64,000 nt of DNA from positions 1 through 64,000 of the forward strand of contig OENT01000575.1 of NCBI GenBank assembly GCA_900239685.1, given 5' to 3'. Positions 26,121 through 39,170 of this stretch are shown piece by piece; position 1 is the stretch's first letter; each line of letters starts with the position of its first letter. The translations under genes were made by a program, and so were the position numbers. The notes below the pieces were generated by a model. It saw only the letters and a list, made by a program, of their open reading frames with translations. It did no database searches and was not told the origin of the DNA. The DNA is from Rotaria macrura (taxonomy: Eukaryota > Rotifera > Eurotatoria > Philodinida > Philodinidae).

Positions 26121-28692
26121 ACTAACTTTTATTTTCTTTTTTTTTCCAGCTTCCCAATCTTACATTCATTGAAGGAAAAAAACCTAAAGTCTTTTGTTCT
26201 GGCCGATGTGATGTTTTTAACTTTGTTGCTGTGTCATGTTTTCTATCTCTCTCTCTCTCTCTTTTTCTGTATATGCTCATCACTTTTCTTATTTGTTTTA
26301 CATCATATTAGGAAAACGTTATGTTTTTTTAATAGCAGCAGCAAAAATTGTTCTTTTCTTTTTCTTGTCTGATTTAAAATAAAAGCAAAACATTTTAGAA
26401 AGAATTTGCCATTGTGAAATTTTCTACACTGTTTTATGACGATTATTGTTTTCGTCACGCGTCTAACGAGTGTTACAGAACGAGTATTCAATTGTTGATG
26501 TCGAAAAATTCTGCTGGTTCAAGCAAGAATAAATTATTAGAAATAAAATAGAATTGTATTTCAGATGTCCGAATGCATATGAGAAAGATCCGAGGAGATT
26601 TCTTGCTCAGTTCGTCTTCAATTTCGGACCGGAAACAATCGAATGAACGTTGTTGAATAGTTGTCTACAGCATCGTTGTTTCACAACAACAACGAAAACA
26701 AGACGATTATAATTCAATGTATTATTTTTCCTTTATGTTACTTATCTACATATTTGTTCACTTGTTGAAAATTACTTCGAGTTCGATTTCTGTAAAAACT
26801 GTTGTATGTAGTCCACCATTAGAACATCGACATTGACTTTTTATATACGACTGGTATAAAAATTATCTGCTTATCGAAGCAGAATTGTACGACAGAAGTA
26901 ATGATAAAACGATCTGACTATTTGAGATTTAAACGATTTTCATCAAGAACTATGGTCTACAATAATTAGTTTGAATTCGTCTTTTAAGTTATGGATAGTT
27001 TCTTAAATGCTCATGTAGGTTTTGCTTTTCATTTCTGAGCATCTATTTTGTACTAAATAGCATTGAAAATGATGCATTTTTTTAAGCTGAAAGATATGAA
27101 TAATAGAAAAACAGAGTCAGCTGTCAGTTGCTGTGCTTATAAATGACACAACTGTGAATACAACTGATAACAGAGACAAGAATCAATCGATAGTATTCAT
27201 TAGACACATGTTGATAATGATAGGCACAGTTATTTATCGACGTGATAAATTCTTGAAATCAATACTTATTCATTCATTTCAATAAAGAACAATCGAATTA
27301 ACACTATTATAAAAATGAATATTATTCCATTGCATTCATATGTTGATTAAAAACGAGATTCATTATCTTAACGTGTAAGTAAGATCAGGGTTTTTTCCTT
27401 TATATTAATAGATAATGTCAAATAATCAAAGACAATTATTTATTGCAATAAAAGAACAACGAGAGAAGTACAAAAGAAAATATAATATAAGAATTGTGTC
27501 GAGTAGAGGTCATTTGTCATCGTAAACATTATAAACGTTATTGCTTTGCGAATGATAAAGGCTGTGTTATATCGAGAAGGATATCTTCTTGCTGCTTGTT
27601 TAACCTATCTGATTCTTGGAAACGATAGAATCAGTCAAGCTGAAATTTTAACCTCTGATAGAAAAACAAGGCTACGAAAACAAGGTGAAAATGAATGTTT
27701 TTCCCCTAAGAAATACTAGTTTTCGTAGGCGGAAATAAAGTTTTTCTCTTCTCTACTAACGAAAATTCTAAGATAAAAATGACTTCTTTCATTTCAAAAG
27801 AATTGTTTCCATTATCAATTGTAAAGTCTTCGAAACAAACGAGGAAATTTCTCCGAAATGACTCTCACTATTTTCAATGAACTTCAGGAAATCTAAAATC
27901 ATCAAATAATACAGTCTAAAACGGGGTTTCTCGGAAACCGAACATAATCGGTTTCTAGAGTTAGTGCGTGCGTATGAAATAACGTCTTTGGAATTGCATT
28001 CGCAGTTAACGCCTCACGAATAAAAAATGGCCAATCATTCAAAACAAAAAACATCTATCATAGTAATCCAATCAATGAATCAAGATGGGACAAGAAGAAA
28101 TTGTCTCCAGCAAAACTCGGATTCAAGTAGATTTGGTTCAACACATCTACAACTATGCCTCAACAATACACAAAATTTCAGGTTAAAATTCAAAATGTCA
28201 ATTCTTTCCGAAAATCAAGGATCATGCAGCAATCGACAAGAAAACAAAATGTTATTATCTCGATGAAATCTTAATTTATAGGCGAACAATTTTAGATTTC
28301 CAAGTAAGATTGTTTTAGCAAAATTTCTCTGGAAGTCTATTGTCAACCGGTTTTATTTTCGATATTTAATTTTTTATTTTAACTGCAACTTGATCAATGT
28401 TTAACCATCTGTGAGAACGAAATATCACGTATGGATGAACGTGTCACAGTTGCGACTGAATGTTGACACTAGGTATTCATTTGAAAATATAATAAGGTCG
28501 AATATTTTTAGAATAGTTTTTGATAGGAACTAGATAGATATTTGTGATTTAAAAGAGAAGACGAAACTACAACGAATCTTGAATGTTAATTTTCTCACTT
28601 TCTTTCATCAAGTTTCTTAACAAGAAAGTATTGAATATAATGGGAACTGTTTTTTAGAATTTTACTTTTCATCTGTGCGCCAGAATCCTAAA
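26121..28692. other. Intergenic region, nothing supported
   Basis: Begins with the 3' UTR of the RG-rich gene, including a CT microsatellite at about 26245-26263 and a poly(A) signal at 26378-26383. The remainder is AT-rich. A 79-codon frame at 28027-28266 is rich in Ser, Asn and Gln but has no domain or neighbouring exon that I can join. Confidence 0.5.
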
Positions 28693-29493
28693 AAGGCCCC
28701 CCTCCTCAAAAAAACTCGATATTCGTCAAAAAAATGAAAATTGAGATAACAACATGAGGTGATAGCCCATGTTTTGCTCTTTCAGAATCACTATAATTTT
28801 TTTTCCAAAGACTATTTTTGACCGAAATTTTTAGTGATCTTTGAGAGGTCCTCTATGTCAAAAACGATTTTTTCTAATTAGGTCTTTGATCTCTAATTAT
28901 TGATTAATTAATTAAGCGCTCAGCGTGTGCAGAATTAAAAGTTACGTTGGACAAGTTAGGTCAGTTTCCTCAAAAACCGCGTGAAAATTGCAGAAAATTT
29001 AAAAAACAGCAAAACATTTTCGAAAAAATGTTTATGTTTTTCCATTTTCTATCCTAGTTATTTTGCCTTCAACTATGTTTTTTCTATCATTCGATAGAGC
29101 ATGCAAAGACACAGGGCGTCTCGTGCTCGGATTTTTGAAAAAGCTTTTTTATGCCCAAAAAAGGTCGCCCACAGATTTTTGGCCTTTTTTCAAGGACTTT
29201 GAATTGTGGAAACTTTTTTAAAATCAAAGCACGAGATGCCCTGCATCTTTGCATGCTCTATCGAATGGTAAAAACAATTTTTCGAAAAAACATAGTTGAA
29301 GGCAAAATAACTAGGATAGAAAATGGGTCATTTTTAACCAGTGTTCACTTTATAACTTTCTTAAACTTGCATATTTCGGGCTGAAATTTTTATCGTAGGC
29401 TACCCGCTGCTCCTGTCCTAACATATCCTGAAAATTTCAGCCGATTTGGACTTTCTTTGACGAAAATCGAATTTGAGGGGAGGGGGGGGGCTT
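28693..29493. mobile_element. Foldback/MITE-like element with C/G-run termini, copy 1
   Basis: About 800 bp. The left end starts AAGGCCCCCC, then a CTCAAA block and TCGATATTCGTCAAA. The right end, read in reverse complement, is CAAG plus a C run, CTCAAA, then TCGATTTTCGTCAAAG. These are about 40-bp terminal inverted repeats. The centre is itself a long hairpin: 29039-29155 pairs with 29221-29327, including GAGCATGCAAAGA against CTTTGCATGCTC and a paired GGGCGTCTCGTGCT / AGCACGAGATGCCC. No transposase is encoded; the 77-codon frame at 29151-29384 is a by-product. Copies at 30472 and 53161 show a TTAA next to the C run; here the flanks are degenerate. Confidence 0.8.
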
Positions 29494-30471
29494 GATGCAA
29501 GTTTAATTACCTGTGAAAGTCCAATGTTAAAAGATTAAGCCGATCGTAATTTACAAAAATTTTACCACGTGTTGCCAACTGATTTTTTTCACGAAAATTT
29601 CACTTCCTACACCTTTTCAATAACCTCGGTTTTAAAAAAAGATAGAACCGGAAGACCTTGAGATAACTTGTTATATGAGATTCGTTATAGTTTCGTCTCC
29701 TGTTTTCAGATCATAGGTCTCTATTAATGATTATTCCAAAAATATCCACCCTTCTTTTATTTTAACATGGATAACACGTATCTGATTTAATCCGACTGAA
29801 TTTTATCTGAAACATAAAATAATGGAAATTCTATTGTTTCATTTATCAAGCATATACTTTATTTTCATATTGAACGAAGTTGTTTTTCCTATTGTCGAAA
29901 TAATGCATTTATTTAGTTCCGAATTTCGTTCGTCTATGTATTCCCTGTTCCGATATTCGTAGTAGAGATCATAATAAAATAAAATCACAAAAAAATCGCT
30001 CTATTCTTTATGCAAAGTCTCACAAGAGACTAAACATAGACATTGTGTTGGAAATATATTAAGTTGATTGTTTTTTCTACGAGCAGTAGGAAAACGCACA
30101 TCATTTTAAAATAGCAAACAGCATTTTTCTGTTCTTCTAACCAATACATAAGGAATACTTCTTAAAAGTTTCAATCAAATATCAACGAATACAACTGATG
30201 CATATTTGAATTAAAAATATTTCTTATATGTCACACAAATATTTATGCTATAAATGAAAAGAATACTTTAATATTCAAGCGTTTAACATGAAAGTGTAAC
30301 AAAGAAGAAGAAAAAAAAACAAACTATCTATTATGATTATGCGTATGAAAATCTATTCAATATTGAGACATAAATTCGTTGATTTAGAAATGATCTGCGA
30401 AGATTCAAAGTTTTCAGCTTGTATAATAAGAATGATATTTACTCTTTCAACCGTACGAACGCTACTCGACT
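29494..30471. other. Spacer between two foldback copies
   Basis: AT-rich unique-looking sequence between element copies 1 and 2. No frame above 64 codons, no recognisable gene or RNA. Confidence 0.5.
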
Positions 30472-31351
30472 TTAAGGCCCCCCCACCCTCAAAAAAACTC
30501 GATTTTCGTCAAAAAAATGAAAATTGAGATAACACCATGAGGTGATAGCCCATGTTTTGCTCTTTCAGAATCACTATAGTTTTTTTTCCAAACACAATTT
30601 TTTGACCGAAATTTTTAGTGATCTTTGAGAGGTCCCCTATGTCAAAAACGGTTTTTAAAAAAAAAATTAGGTCTTTGATTTCTAATTACTGATTGATTAG
30701 CTAATTAATTAACAATTAATTAAGCGCTCAGCGTGTGCAGAATTAAGAGTTACGCATGACGAGATAGGTCAAGTCCTCAAAAACCGCGTGAAAATTGAGA
30801 AAATTTAAAAAAACAGCAAAACATTTTCGAAAAAATGTTTTTGTTTTTCTTAAAATCATGTTTTTCCATTTTCCATCCTAGTTATTTTGCCTCCAAGTAT
30901 GTTTTCTCGAAAAAGTTTTTTTACCATTCGATAGAGCATGCAAAGACGCAGGGCATCTCGTGCTCGGATTTTTGAAAAAGCTTTTTTTTATGTCCAAAAA
31001 AGATCGCCTACAAAATTCACTTGCAGTTTTTTGGCTTTTTTTCACGGAGTTTGAGTTGTGGAAACGTTTTTGGGCATAATAAAAGCTTTTTCAAAAATCA
31101 GAGCACGAGATGCCCTGCGCCTTTGCATGCTCTATCGAATGGTTAAAAAAATTTTTCGAAAAAACATAGTTGAAGGCAAAATAACTAGGATGGAAAATGA
31201 GTCATTTATAATCAGTTTTCACCTTATAACTTCCTTAAACTTGCATATTTCGGGCTGAAATTTTTATCGTAGGCTACCCGCTCCAGTCATAACATATCCT
31301 GAAAATTTCAGCCAATTTGGACTTTCTTTGACGAAAATCGACTTATGAGGG
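30472..31351. mobile_element. Foldback/MITE-like element with C/G-run termini, copy 2 (runs into gap)
   Basis: Starts TTAAGGCCCCCCC, followed by CCTCAAAAAAACTCG and TTTTCGTCAAA, and follows copy 1 closely along its whole length in the same orientation. The internal hairpin is conserved (arms about 30860-30990 and 31085-31200). The right terminal repeat begins (TTTGACGAAAATCGAC) and is cut by the N run just where the G run should start, so the assembly break is probably caused by this homopolymer or palindrome. Confidence 0.8.
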
Positions 31352-31494
31352 NNNNNNNNNNNNNNNNNNNNNNNNNNNNNNNNNNNNNNNNNNNNNNNNN
31401 NNNNNNNNNNNNNNNNNNNNNNNNNNNNNNNNNNNNNNNNNNNNNNNNNNNNNNNNNNNNNNNNNNNNNNNNNNNNNNNNNNNNNNNNNNNNNN
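31352..31494. other. Assembly gap (143 N)
   Basis: A run of unknown bases at the expected G-run terminus of foldback copy 2. Open frames that cross it are meaningless. Confidence 0.99.
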
Positions 31495-31608
31495 AAAGGT
31501 AGTAACCATAAATCAGATGAGCAGAAGGAACATAAACTAAACAGCATTCAGATGTAGGTCATGAAAACGGTATTCATATCATTTTCGATTCAGCAATTTA
31601 TCTATAGC

Positions 31609-31926
31609 TTATTTAGACGACGACCCGAGCAATTTATCCAGTCTGTTGGTCCTTTCGTTGAACAGAGAGAGAAAATCATCAGGCACCGGAAGTATTTTAC
31701 TTTCACGCAGTATGGCGAATAATCTAGTGATATTTTTTAGCAGTATATTCGCGTCCTGTTGATAACTGCTGAACATCGACACAGTAACTTCCGCTTTGTT
31801 TTGAACGTACTGAATCTTTTGTTGTTCAATTCCAAACTTCTCTTCTAAGATTTCTATCTTGGCTTGCAGATCACGCACTTTCTGCTCCTTGATTTCAAGT
31901 TGTTCATTGAGTAAAAAACTTTCCAT
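31609..31926 (-). CDS. Short coiled-coil protein, hypothetical
   Basis: Single-exon frame of 105 aa starting MESFLLNEQLEIKEQKVRD. Residues about 1-45 have regular hydrophobic spacing with many Glu, Lys and Gln and read as a coiled coil; the rest (about 46-105) contains ITRLFAILRESKILPVPDD and a Ser-rich end. No family recognised. The frame is visibly less AT-rich than the surrounding DNA, with G/C-containing codons that the neighbouring genes avoid, which supports real coding or a foreign or duplicated origin. It lies 114 bp from an assembly gap, so it could be the last exon of a longer gene or misplaced sequence. Confidence 0.45.
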   Translation of the reverse strand: MESFLLNEQLEIKEQKVRDLQAKIEILEEKFGIEQQKIQYVQNKAEVTVSMFSSYQQDANILLKNITRLFAILRESKILPVPDDFLSLFNERTNRLDKLLGSSSK

Positions 31927-34900
31927 TGTTTCCTATCCTACTTTCAAATTTATCATTCACAGTAGGATACTAGTTTTGCAATTCTATCAATACATTTTGT
32001 CATTCATCTACATACTGTTCACACCGGTACACACCTATATCTAGATTAGGCTATGGATGCCTCTGTTTCTCAACACGAGTCGTCGTAAACATGATGTATT
32101 GTATTGCATGATGAATATAATCGTTGTGGAACTGACTTGAAATTGAAATTTTTAGAATAATTCAAAACTCTTACACAAAATGTCATGCCGTCCAACAATA
32201 AAAGTCATCGAGTATGCATGACAATTCTGAACGATCGTTTCAGATGTTTTCGTTATTAGAAAAGACTCGTCTGAAAATAGTCTAGTCTCTAGTCAATATT
32301 CTACGACGATTATAAAACGTTTGTTCTACATGAGATGAAATCTGATTAGTATCTCTTTGATCGAACAAGAAAAGAAAACAGTTGTGAAGACTCTTGAGAA
32401 AAAAGATCCGTTGGCGATTACATTCTTCATTGAACATCAAATGTAATGTGCTATGAATTGATATATACCCTAGATAAAATGTCATTGAATGCTCGTTACT
32501 TGAAAATATTAGACTTTGTTAATCGGATAAACTTTCGTTCGGTTTAAAATCTAAAACATTATCAAAATGGAATGATATTTATGAAGTTTTTCAAAAAAAA
32601 ATAAAAAATAAATAAGAGCCAGTCTCTCAGAGTAATGTTCAAATTATCATCTCTAATACTCATTACATTCGATTACACAACGATTGGAAAGTGAATTTTG
32701 AAATAGTTCGTTATAAGATCGGTGGATAATTAGTTGTATTCACATATGTAACATTCGTTCACTGTCAATTGATTAATATTTGAATTTCGAAAGTAAGAGT
32801 TTCTATCCGTTTGAATATACATACTCTCTTCGATATAATCTTCTGCAATAACTAAATCTCATTGTCGCTTTGCATTTTCATAGTAAACATATAGACTTCA
32901 AAATAGTCATTCATATATTCTATTCACATATAATTAGATTTCGTAATAATGAAATTTTTGCATAATTCTTCATCTATAACTATAGTTTCAATATAGAATA
33001 AAAATATTCTATCAAAATCTATTCAGATAACAATGACCTTAATTGAATAAAGTACTATGTTCAGTCATCAGTAAGCTGAACGTATATTCATCACAACACC
33101 AAACTTCACATATATAAGAATGATTGAAATAAACATTGACGAAAGGATGTCAAAAAACAAACATTCTCTATTCATTTGTATACACAAGCAGAAAAACTGT
33201 CAATCAATTCTCGACTACGATTATTGAGAACGATCTGAGTTGAGACACAATATCATTTCTGAAATATGTCTGTTGACTATTGATGAAATAATTTAACTGA
33301 CATAAAACTTGAATGTATAAAATGTCATCACGGTCATATTAGACATGTTTGTCAGTTATAGAACGAGTTACTAGAGACATAAAATAATCGTTGAACACTG
33401 ATATACATGTGAAAATTAGCGTGAAATTAATTTAAAACTGTAAGAAACGGAAAACCTTGGAGTATTTTATGTATGCTTAAGCATCATGATAGAATAGTTA
33501 AATTGTAATTATAGTCTTTTTTTAGATGACACGAACGAAAAACCAATTGTAGAGTGCTTGTTGTGTTCATAAATATTTCATTATCAATGTTTTTATGATA
33601 AAGAATAATATTATTAATTATTTGTTCGCATTCCCATGATTAAAAAACAATCTGTATTGATTGGAGTCATATAGTTTCAGTTTTCAATTGAATTATATTC
33701 AATTAGAGAATGTTTGTCGAACACATCAAAGATCGACATTGATCAATTGAAAAATCGATGAAATATTTCAATTGTAATAAGAAAAGTTCATGAAGTTGAA
33801 ACATTGTTCTAACGAACAATAGTCAATCATTGGATTGTTGATATAAAAACATTTGAAGTAGGTTTCTATATATTTTTTTTATCTTAGGCTCGTTTTGTAT
33901 TTTTTTTATAATCGGAATTTAACTATATAACATATTATGAATATTTTTCTGTCTTGTATAATACTCGATAATTGATCTAGAGACAAGGCATTGAATCAGA
34001 ATGAGCTTTTAGTTGGAAGCTTAAAGTTCGCGTCTCGTTTCCAGGCATTGTATCTATTAAAAAAATTCTTGCCTTCAGGCACGTTGCTCTAACAACACAT
34101 TAAGCTTATGAATAGTGACAAATTTTTTTGAAAATTTATTAGTTTGTCTTTTAATACCAAGTAGACCTAGATACGGTACAGATTAATTATGTATTCTTTT
34201 AACATATATGAATATTTTTAATCTTGAAAAGAGTTTCTAGTACACTCAGTGACATGTACTTGAGTTTTTAATTATAATATTTTTTGTAACTATCTAATGG
34301 CTGCAAAGAAAGAACCCGACCTTATTTAAAGTACAGTATTGAATAATAAACTGTCTTATTCATCGAGATGTAACATATGTAGAGAATGAAATGCATCCTC
34401 ATATATTTGATATACAATGATTCAAATAAACTCAATGTCATTATAGTTGCTATTCAAACAGTTTATATGCTGTTTTCATCGTCTATTATATTCTTCTTGT
34501 TATTATCAACAACAACAAAAATGACATAAATTTATTCAAGCTTACAACGTAACATATCGATCATCGTCAAGCATAACAAAAGAATCAATCAGTTAATTAA
34601 TAGATAATTGTTCTATGTTAGATATTGAAAATATAAACAGTGAGTTCTAGTATTGCACATTGTTACATTTGAATATGATTGATTTATTCTGTTAAAAGCT
34701 TGAATAAATCGATGTAAATTTACTCGAAAAAGTCGAATAATACTCTTCATCATAACTTCATATTTTACTTTACATAATTTATTACTCTTCAACTTTATTC
34801 TTATCTTTATAGTGACAATATTGATTTTAATATGTCACAATATACTATTTTTAGATTGCAACCGACGAGCCCATGATGCTACTATATCTATTGATTCGTT

Positions 34901-35763
34901 CTTCAAACTAATGGTTTTTTTCCGGCGACATCTTCAATAACTATCAAAAACTTACATAGATAGAATAGAGCAAAATTAACAAACGCTGTATAGTTCATGC
35001 GGACGACTTAAGCGTACTTAAATTTCTTATATCGCATGCTAGTGAATGAAATCCGATCTTCTTTTTTTTTTGCTCAGAGTTTCATTCCATTCTATGTTAA
35101 AGAACAGTTTGTAAATGTTCATTGTGGCATGCGCTGCTATTAGTTCTTTGTTATAGTTAGGTACTGTTATTTTTATGTTTTTTCTATTCTACAAAAACTA
35201 CACACGTTCATGTTAGACTATGTAACCATAACTAGAATATAAAGAAAATGTATAGCATAAGTGAGATGATAGTCCATCAAAATATTTCAATCAAATTTGT
35301 AATACTATTTAGATTTTCTGAAGAAAATAAGACATCTGATTTTTTGTAGGATCAACTTTGAGTAGTACTATCTTATCAAAATATATCAAAGATATAAATA
35401 AGTCAATGATCTCAGTTGATAGCATATTGATATGTGATTGTCTTTGCACTAGACACGATAGAGAAATACGATTCTTTTATCTTGTATTGAAAATTACATA
35501 GAGATTAAGTTCAAATAGATCAATATTCACTTATAGTTTCATATATTTTAACAATCTTATTTGCATAGGATATGTTTAAAAATACAACTGTTGTTCTATG
35601 AATTACCATAGAATATTTTGACCGTTTCATCAGTTTTTCTCCCCTATGTAAGAACTATATGATTTATCTATTCTGCTACTACCGCCATACTTAGTAGCAC
35701 ACAGATTCCATAGAATAAACTATGGATTAGTTGTTGTTTCTCATTTATTTTATGATTTTCTAG
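31927..35763. other. Intergenic region, nothing supported
   Basis: Very AT-rich spacer of nearly 4 kb with only one short frame (32282-32485 -, no domain). It ends in the TATGATTTTCTAG acceptor-like site (AG 35762-35763) preceding GNB5. No repeats with clear termini were seen. Confidence 0.5.
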
Positions 35764-35775
35764 AAGAACAAAGCG

Positions 35776-37363
35776 ATGGCTGTTATCATGGAATCACTCG
35801 ATGATCTTGTTCGTGAAGCTGAAACATTGAAAACTCGACTTGAAGAAGAACGTTCCAAATTCAATGATATGGAATGTATGCCGTGCATTTGTTTTGTTTT
35901 TATTTTCTCATCACATTTAATTAATTAATTCTTCTTCGTCGGTTTTTTGTTTTTCTCTAGTAACTACTGTCGCTGAAAAACTTGATTCATTACCACCATT
36001 TGCAACGAAATCACGACGAATTTTAAAAGGTCATCAAGGAAAAGTCTTAGCCATTGATTGGTCCTATGATAAACGACATATGGTTAGTACATCACAAGAT
36101 GGAAAATTAATCGTATGGGATGCATTCACAACCAATAAAGAAGTAACGACATTTCTAACTTTTTGTAATGACCAAAGAATATAATTTTATTTCTATTTAA
36201 AAGCATGTCATTACGATGTCAACAACATGGGTATTAGCATGTGCATATTCACCATCAGCTTCTACTGTTGCATGCGGGTAAATAAAATACATGAGAGAAT
36301 AAAACGAAAACGAAACTTATTTCGAGAAAAAAAAAACATTTTTCGATTTGTTTAACAGGGGACTTGATAATAAATTAACATTGTATCCATTAAATATGGA
36401 TGATGATGCAAATAAATACAAAAAAGTTGTTGCTACACATGCAAATTATATATCATCTTGTAAATTTATGCATTCAGATCAACAGGTGATATTCAATAAA
36501 AATGCTCGACTATGATGATAAATAAAGTTTTCTTTTTCTTCTTATCTATCTAATTTAAAGTTGTTAACAGCGAGTGGTGATGGTACAGCTAAACTATGGG
36601 ACATTGAAAGTAGTACACCCATACAAACATTTCAAGGTCATCAAGCTGATGTCATGGGTATTGATATTTCACCATCGGAAGCAGGAAATATATTTGTGTC
36701 GGGTGTACGTTGACATAGATTTCTCTAGACTATTGACGAATAAATATTCTAGAGTGCTGATCATATTGCCATGGTGTGGGACATTCGAACTGGTGGCTAT
36801 GTTCAAACATTTGAAGGTCATGAATCAGATGTTAATGCTGTTCGATTTTATCCCAGCGGTGATGCATTTGTTTCAGCTTCAGATGATGCAACTGTATGAA
36901 AGAAAAAAACGGAAAAGTTGAATCTGTTGTTTTTTTTTCAATATTAAATTTAGTGTCGTCTATTCGATTTACGCGCCGATCGACAAGTAGCAATATATAA
37001 GAAAGAATCAATTATATTCTCTTGTAATGCAGTAGATTTCTCTTTAAGTGGTAAACTTATTATACACTTTAACTATTGAATATTTAGTCAAACTATTTTT
37101 ATATTTAGGTCGACTTCTATTCGCCGGCTACAGTGATTATTGTATTAATGTTTGGGATACATTGAAAGGATCACGTGTCGTTACTCTCTATGGTCATGAA
37201 AATCGTGTTAGTTCATTACAAGTATCACCTGATGGAACAGCATTAGGCACGGGATCATGGGATACAACGATTCGAGTAAGAGTCTAATTTAATATATATA
37301 TATATATATATAGTTATATGAATAATCATACATACATTTGTTTTTCAATAGGTATGGGCTTAA
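35776..37363 (+). CDS. GNB5: Guanine nucleotide-binding protein subunit beta-5
   Basis: Nine coding exons give 347 aa: 35776-35875, 35961-36142, 36204-36277, 36359-36485, 36561-36704, 36753-36893, 36954-37050, 37109-37275, 37352-37363. Residues about 6-35 form the N-terminal helix ([20 protein letters not shown]). Seven WD repeats follow, with [105 protein letters not shown] and [17 protein letters not shown] as landmarks. KESIIF, the [11 protein letters not shown] block and the VWA C-terminus favour Gbeta5 over Gbeta1-4. Gbeta5 pairs with GGL-domain RGS proteins of the R7 group in neuronal G-protein signalling. The last exon encodes only Val-Trp-Ala-stop. Acceptor-like site 12 nt before the ATG; AATAAA at 37554-37559. 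Confidence 0.96.
37292..37311. repeat. TA microsatellite in last GNB5 intron
   Basis: A (TA)n tract lies inside the 76-bp last intron, 17 bp after the donor. Confidence 0.9.
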
Positions 37364-37659
37364 TTGAATGTCATATTTATTTTTTATACCCAATCATGAT
37401 GAACAGTATTCTCTATTGTCTTCGCTCAAATCCGTAATAGAAAGCTCTAGTCAGCATTGTTTTTTTAAATTAATATGTGGATTCTTATTATATTTTTTTT
37501 TGTATTTATGCGCTCGTCTCGTTTTTTTCTTTTTCTTCATTAATTAGCAATAATAAATAAAATTACCGATGTGTCTCATTTAAAAAAAAATTAACTCAAT
37601 CTGTTATGTGTTTGTAATTCATCAATATGCTGCGCACTTGTCGGCAATTCAAAGATAGA

Positions 37660-37687
37660 TAATAATAATAATAATAATAATAATAAT
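37660..37687. repeat. AAT microsatellite
   Basis: Nine or so AAT units 0.3 kb downstream of GNB5, just beyond its poly(A) signal. Confidence 0.9.
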
Positions 37688-39146
37688 CGATAATCGAAAA
37701 GCATTTGCCGAGAAAAATATCTTGTTGCTCTTCGTTTTGTCTATTCACTCGATTAGATGCACTTAGACGAGATAGGAATTCTGATTGTTCTTAAAAGAAA
37801 GAAAAACGATATGTTTTTCGATTGAACATCTATAAGTATATTCACTTGATTACATTAGATATTAATGAATGTAATAAATTCATTAGTAAAATTGTTCTTG
37901 TTTATTTTTAGCAGGTAGATACTAAGCAAACTCTTTATGGAGTTAAACGTTGTTCAATGGTTTCCATTACAAGACAAATAAAACACAAAGAAAAAAGGGA
38001 AACGAAGAAAAGAGGTTCTATCTCGATTTATTCTTGACAACTTCCGTCAATCTTGGTTTCTCTGCGGCAGCGAACATCTCAATGTTTATGCAGAACTTTA
38101 ATTATTTTGTGTATCTCATGGGGGAGAAAAATCTTGTTGCCTAGTGTTCTACTTTGCTTGTAGTCATTTTCTCTTGAGAATAAGAAATCGATGGCACATG
38201 CCAATTCTATTGACGACTTCTTTTTCTGATCAACACTATCTTTATATCTGCAATCAGGTAGGAGTGAATGCTAAAACAGAATTCGATTTTTGTCTATATT
38301 TATTTATTTGGTTCTGTTTTAGACAGGATATTTGAATATGAATGTTTGAAGAAGAACGTTTTTTTTTTGTACAAAAAACTCGATCACATCAAACAGCGAC
38401 ATTTTTTTTTCCTACAATGATAGAATAGAGAGTAAAAAAAAATAGAATTGCTTTTCTATGTAGAGATCATTTCATGCACATCTAGTTCTTTTCGATAGAG
38501 TATGAATCTAAATTGATTATTGCAGTTCAATCAACTAGAATCGAGAGAGAATTTAATTGAACATATCCTCATGTTTACCGGATGAAATAGACGATTTATT
38601 AAGAAAGTTTTTTTTTGTCATATGTTACTTTGTTTCATTTTCTTTTATATCATTAAGGTGCAAAATAGAGCAGATGTTCTATACTCGATACTTTGTCACA
38701 TCATATATTATGTTAAATCAGAACGAGTTATTTCAAAGTAAAGTAAACTATAGAGAGAACAAAATCTAGTGTTTGATATACTTGTATACTACATTAGAAG
38801 ATGAATAACAGATTATCGGAATTATTTTTTCTTTCTTTTTGTGCAATATTCTATGTCAACGAATAATTTTAAATCTAGACGTCGAACAACGTTGCCGATC
38901 AATCTTGAAATTATTCTAAATAGGATAGTAACGAAAATATTATTTCTTATTCATTTTTTTTTGTTTTGTCTTTATTATTATTAATAATGTATAATTACTA
39001 AACGTCAAAAAGATCTTTTCGATGTCTCAATGGATTCTAATCGTCTATTTATCTATCACGGAAGTTTCCGATATACTGACTCGTTCTTTCTTTTTTAAGC
39101 AATTGTCATCAAATAGAATGTTCTAAAGAAGATAACGTGACTTTTT

Positions 39147-39170
39147 TTCTTCTTCTTCTTCTTCTTCTTC
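39147..39170. repeat. CTT microsatellite
   Basis: A (CTT)n tract about 0.2 kb upstream of the receptor gene. Confidence 0.85.

Noticed and set aside
29151..31258. Similar short ORFs (29151-29384 and 31058-31258) with a shared peptide
   Set aside because: They look like a repeated gene but both lie in the palindromic arms of the foldback copies; the similarity is that of the repeat, and the frame is not kept in copy 3.
31264..31557. Open frames across the N run
   Set aside because: Produced by unknown bases; no coding claim is possible.
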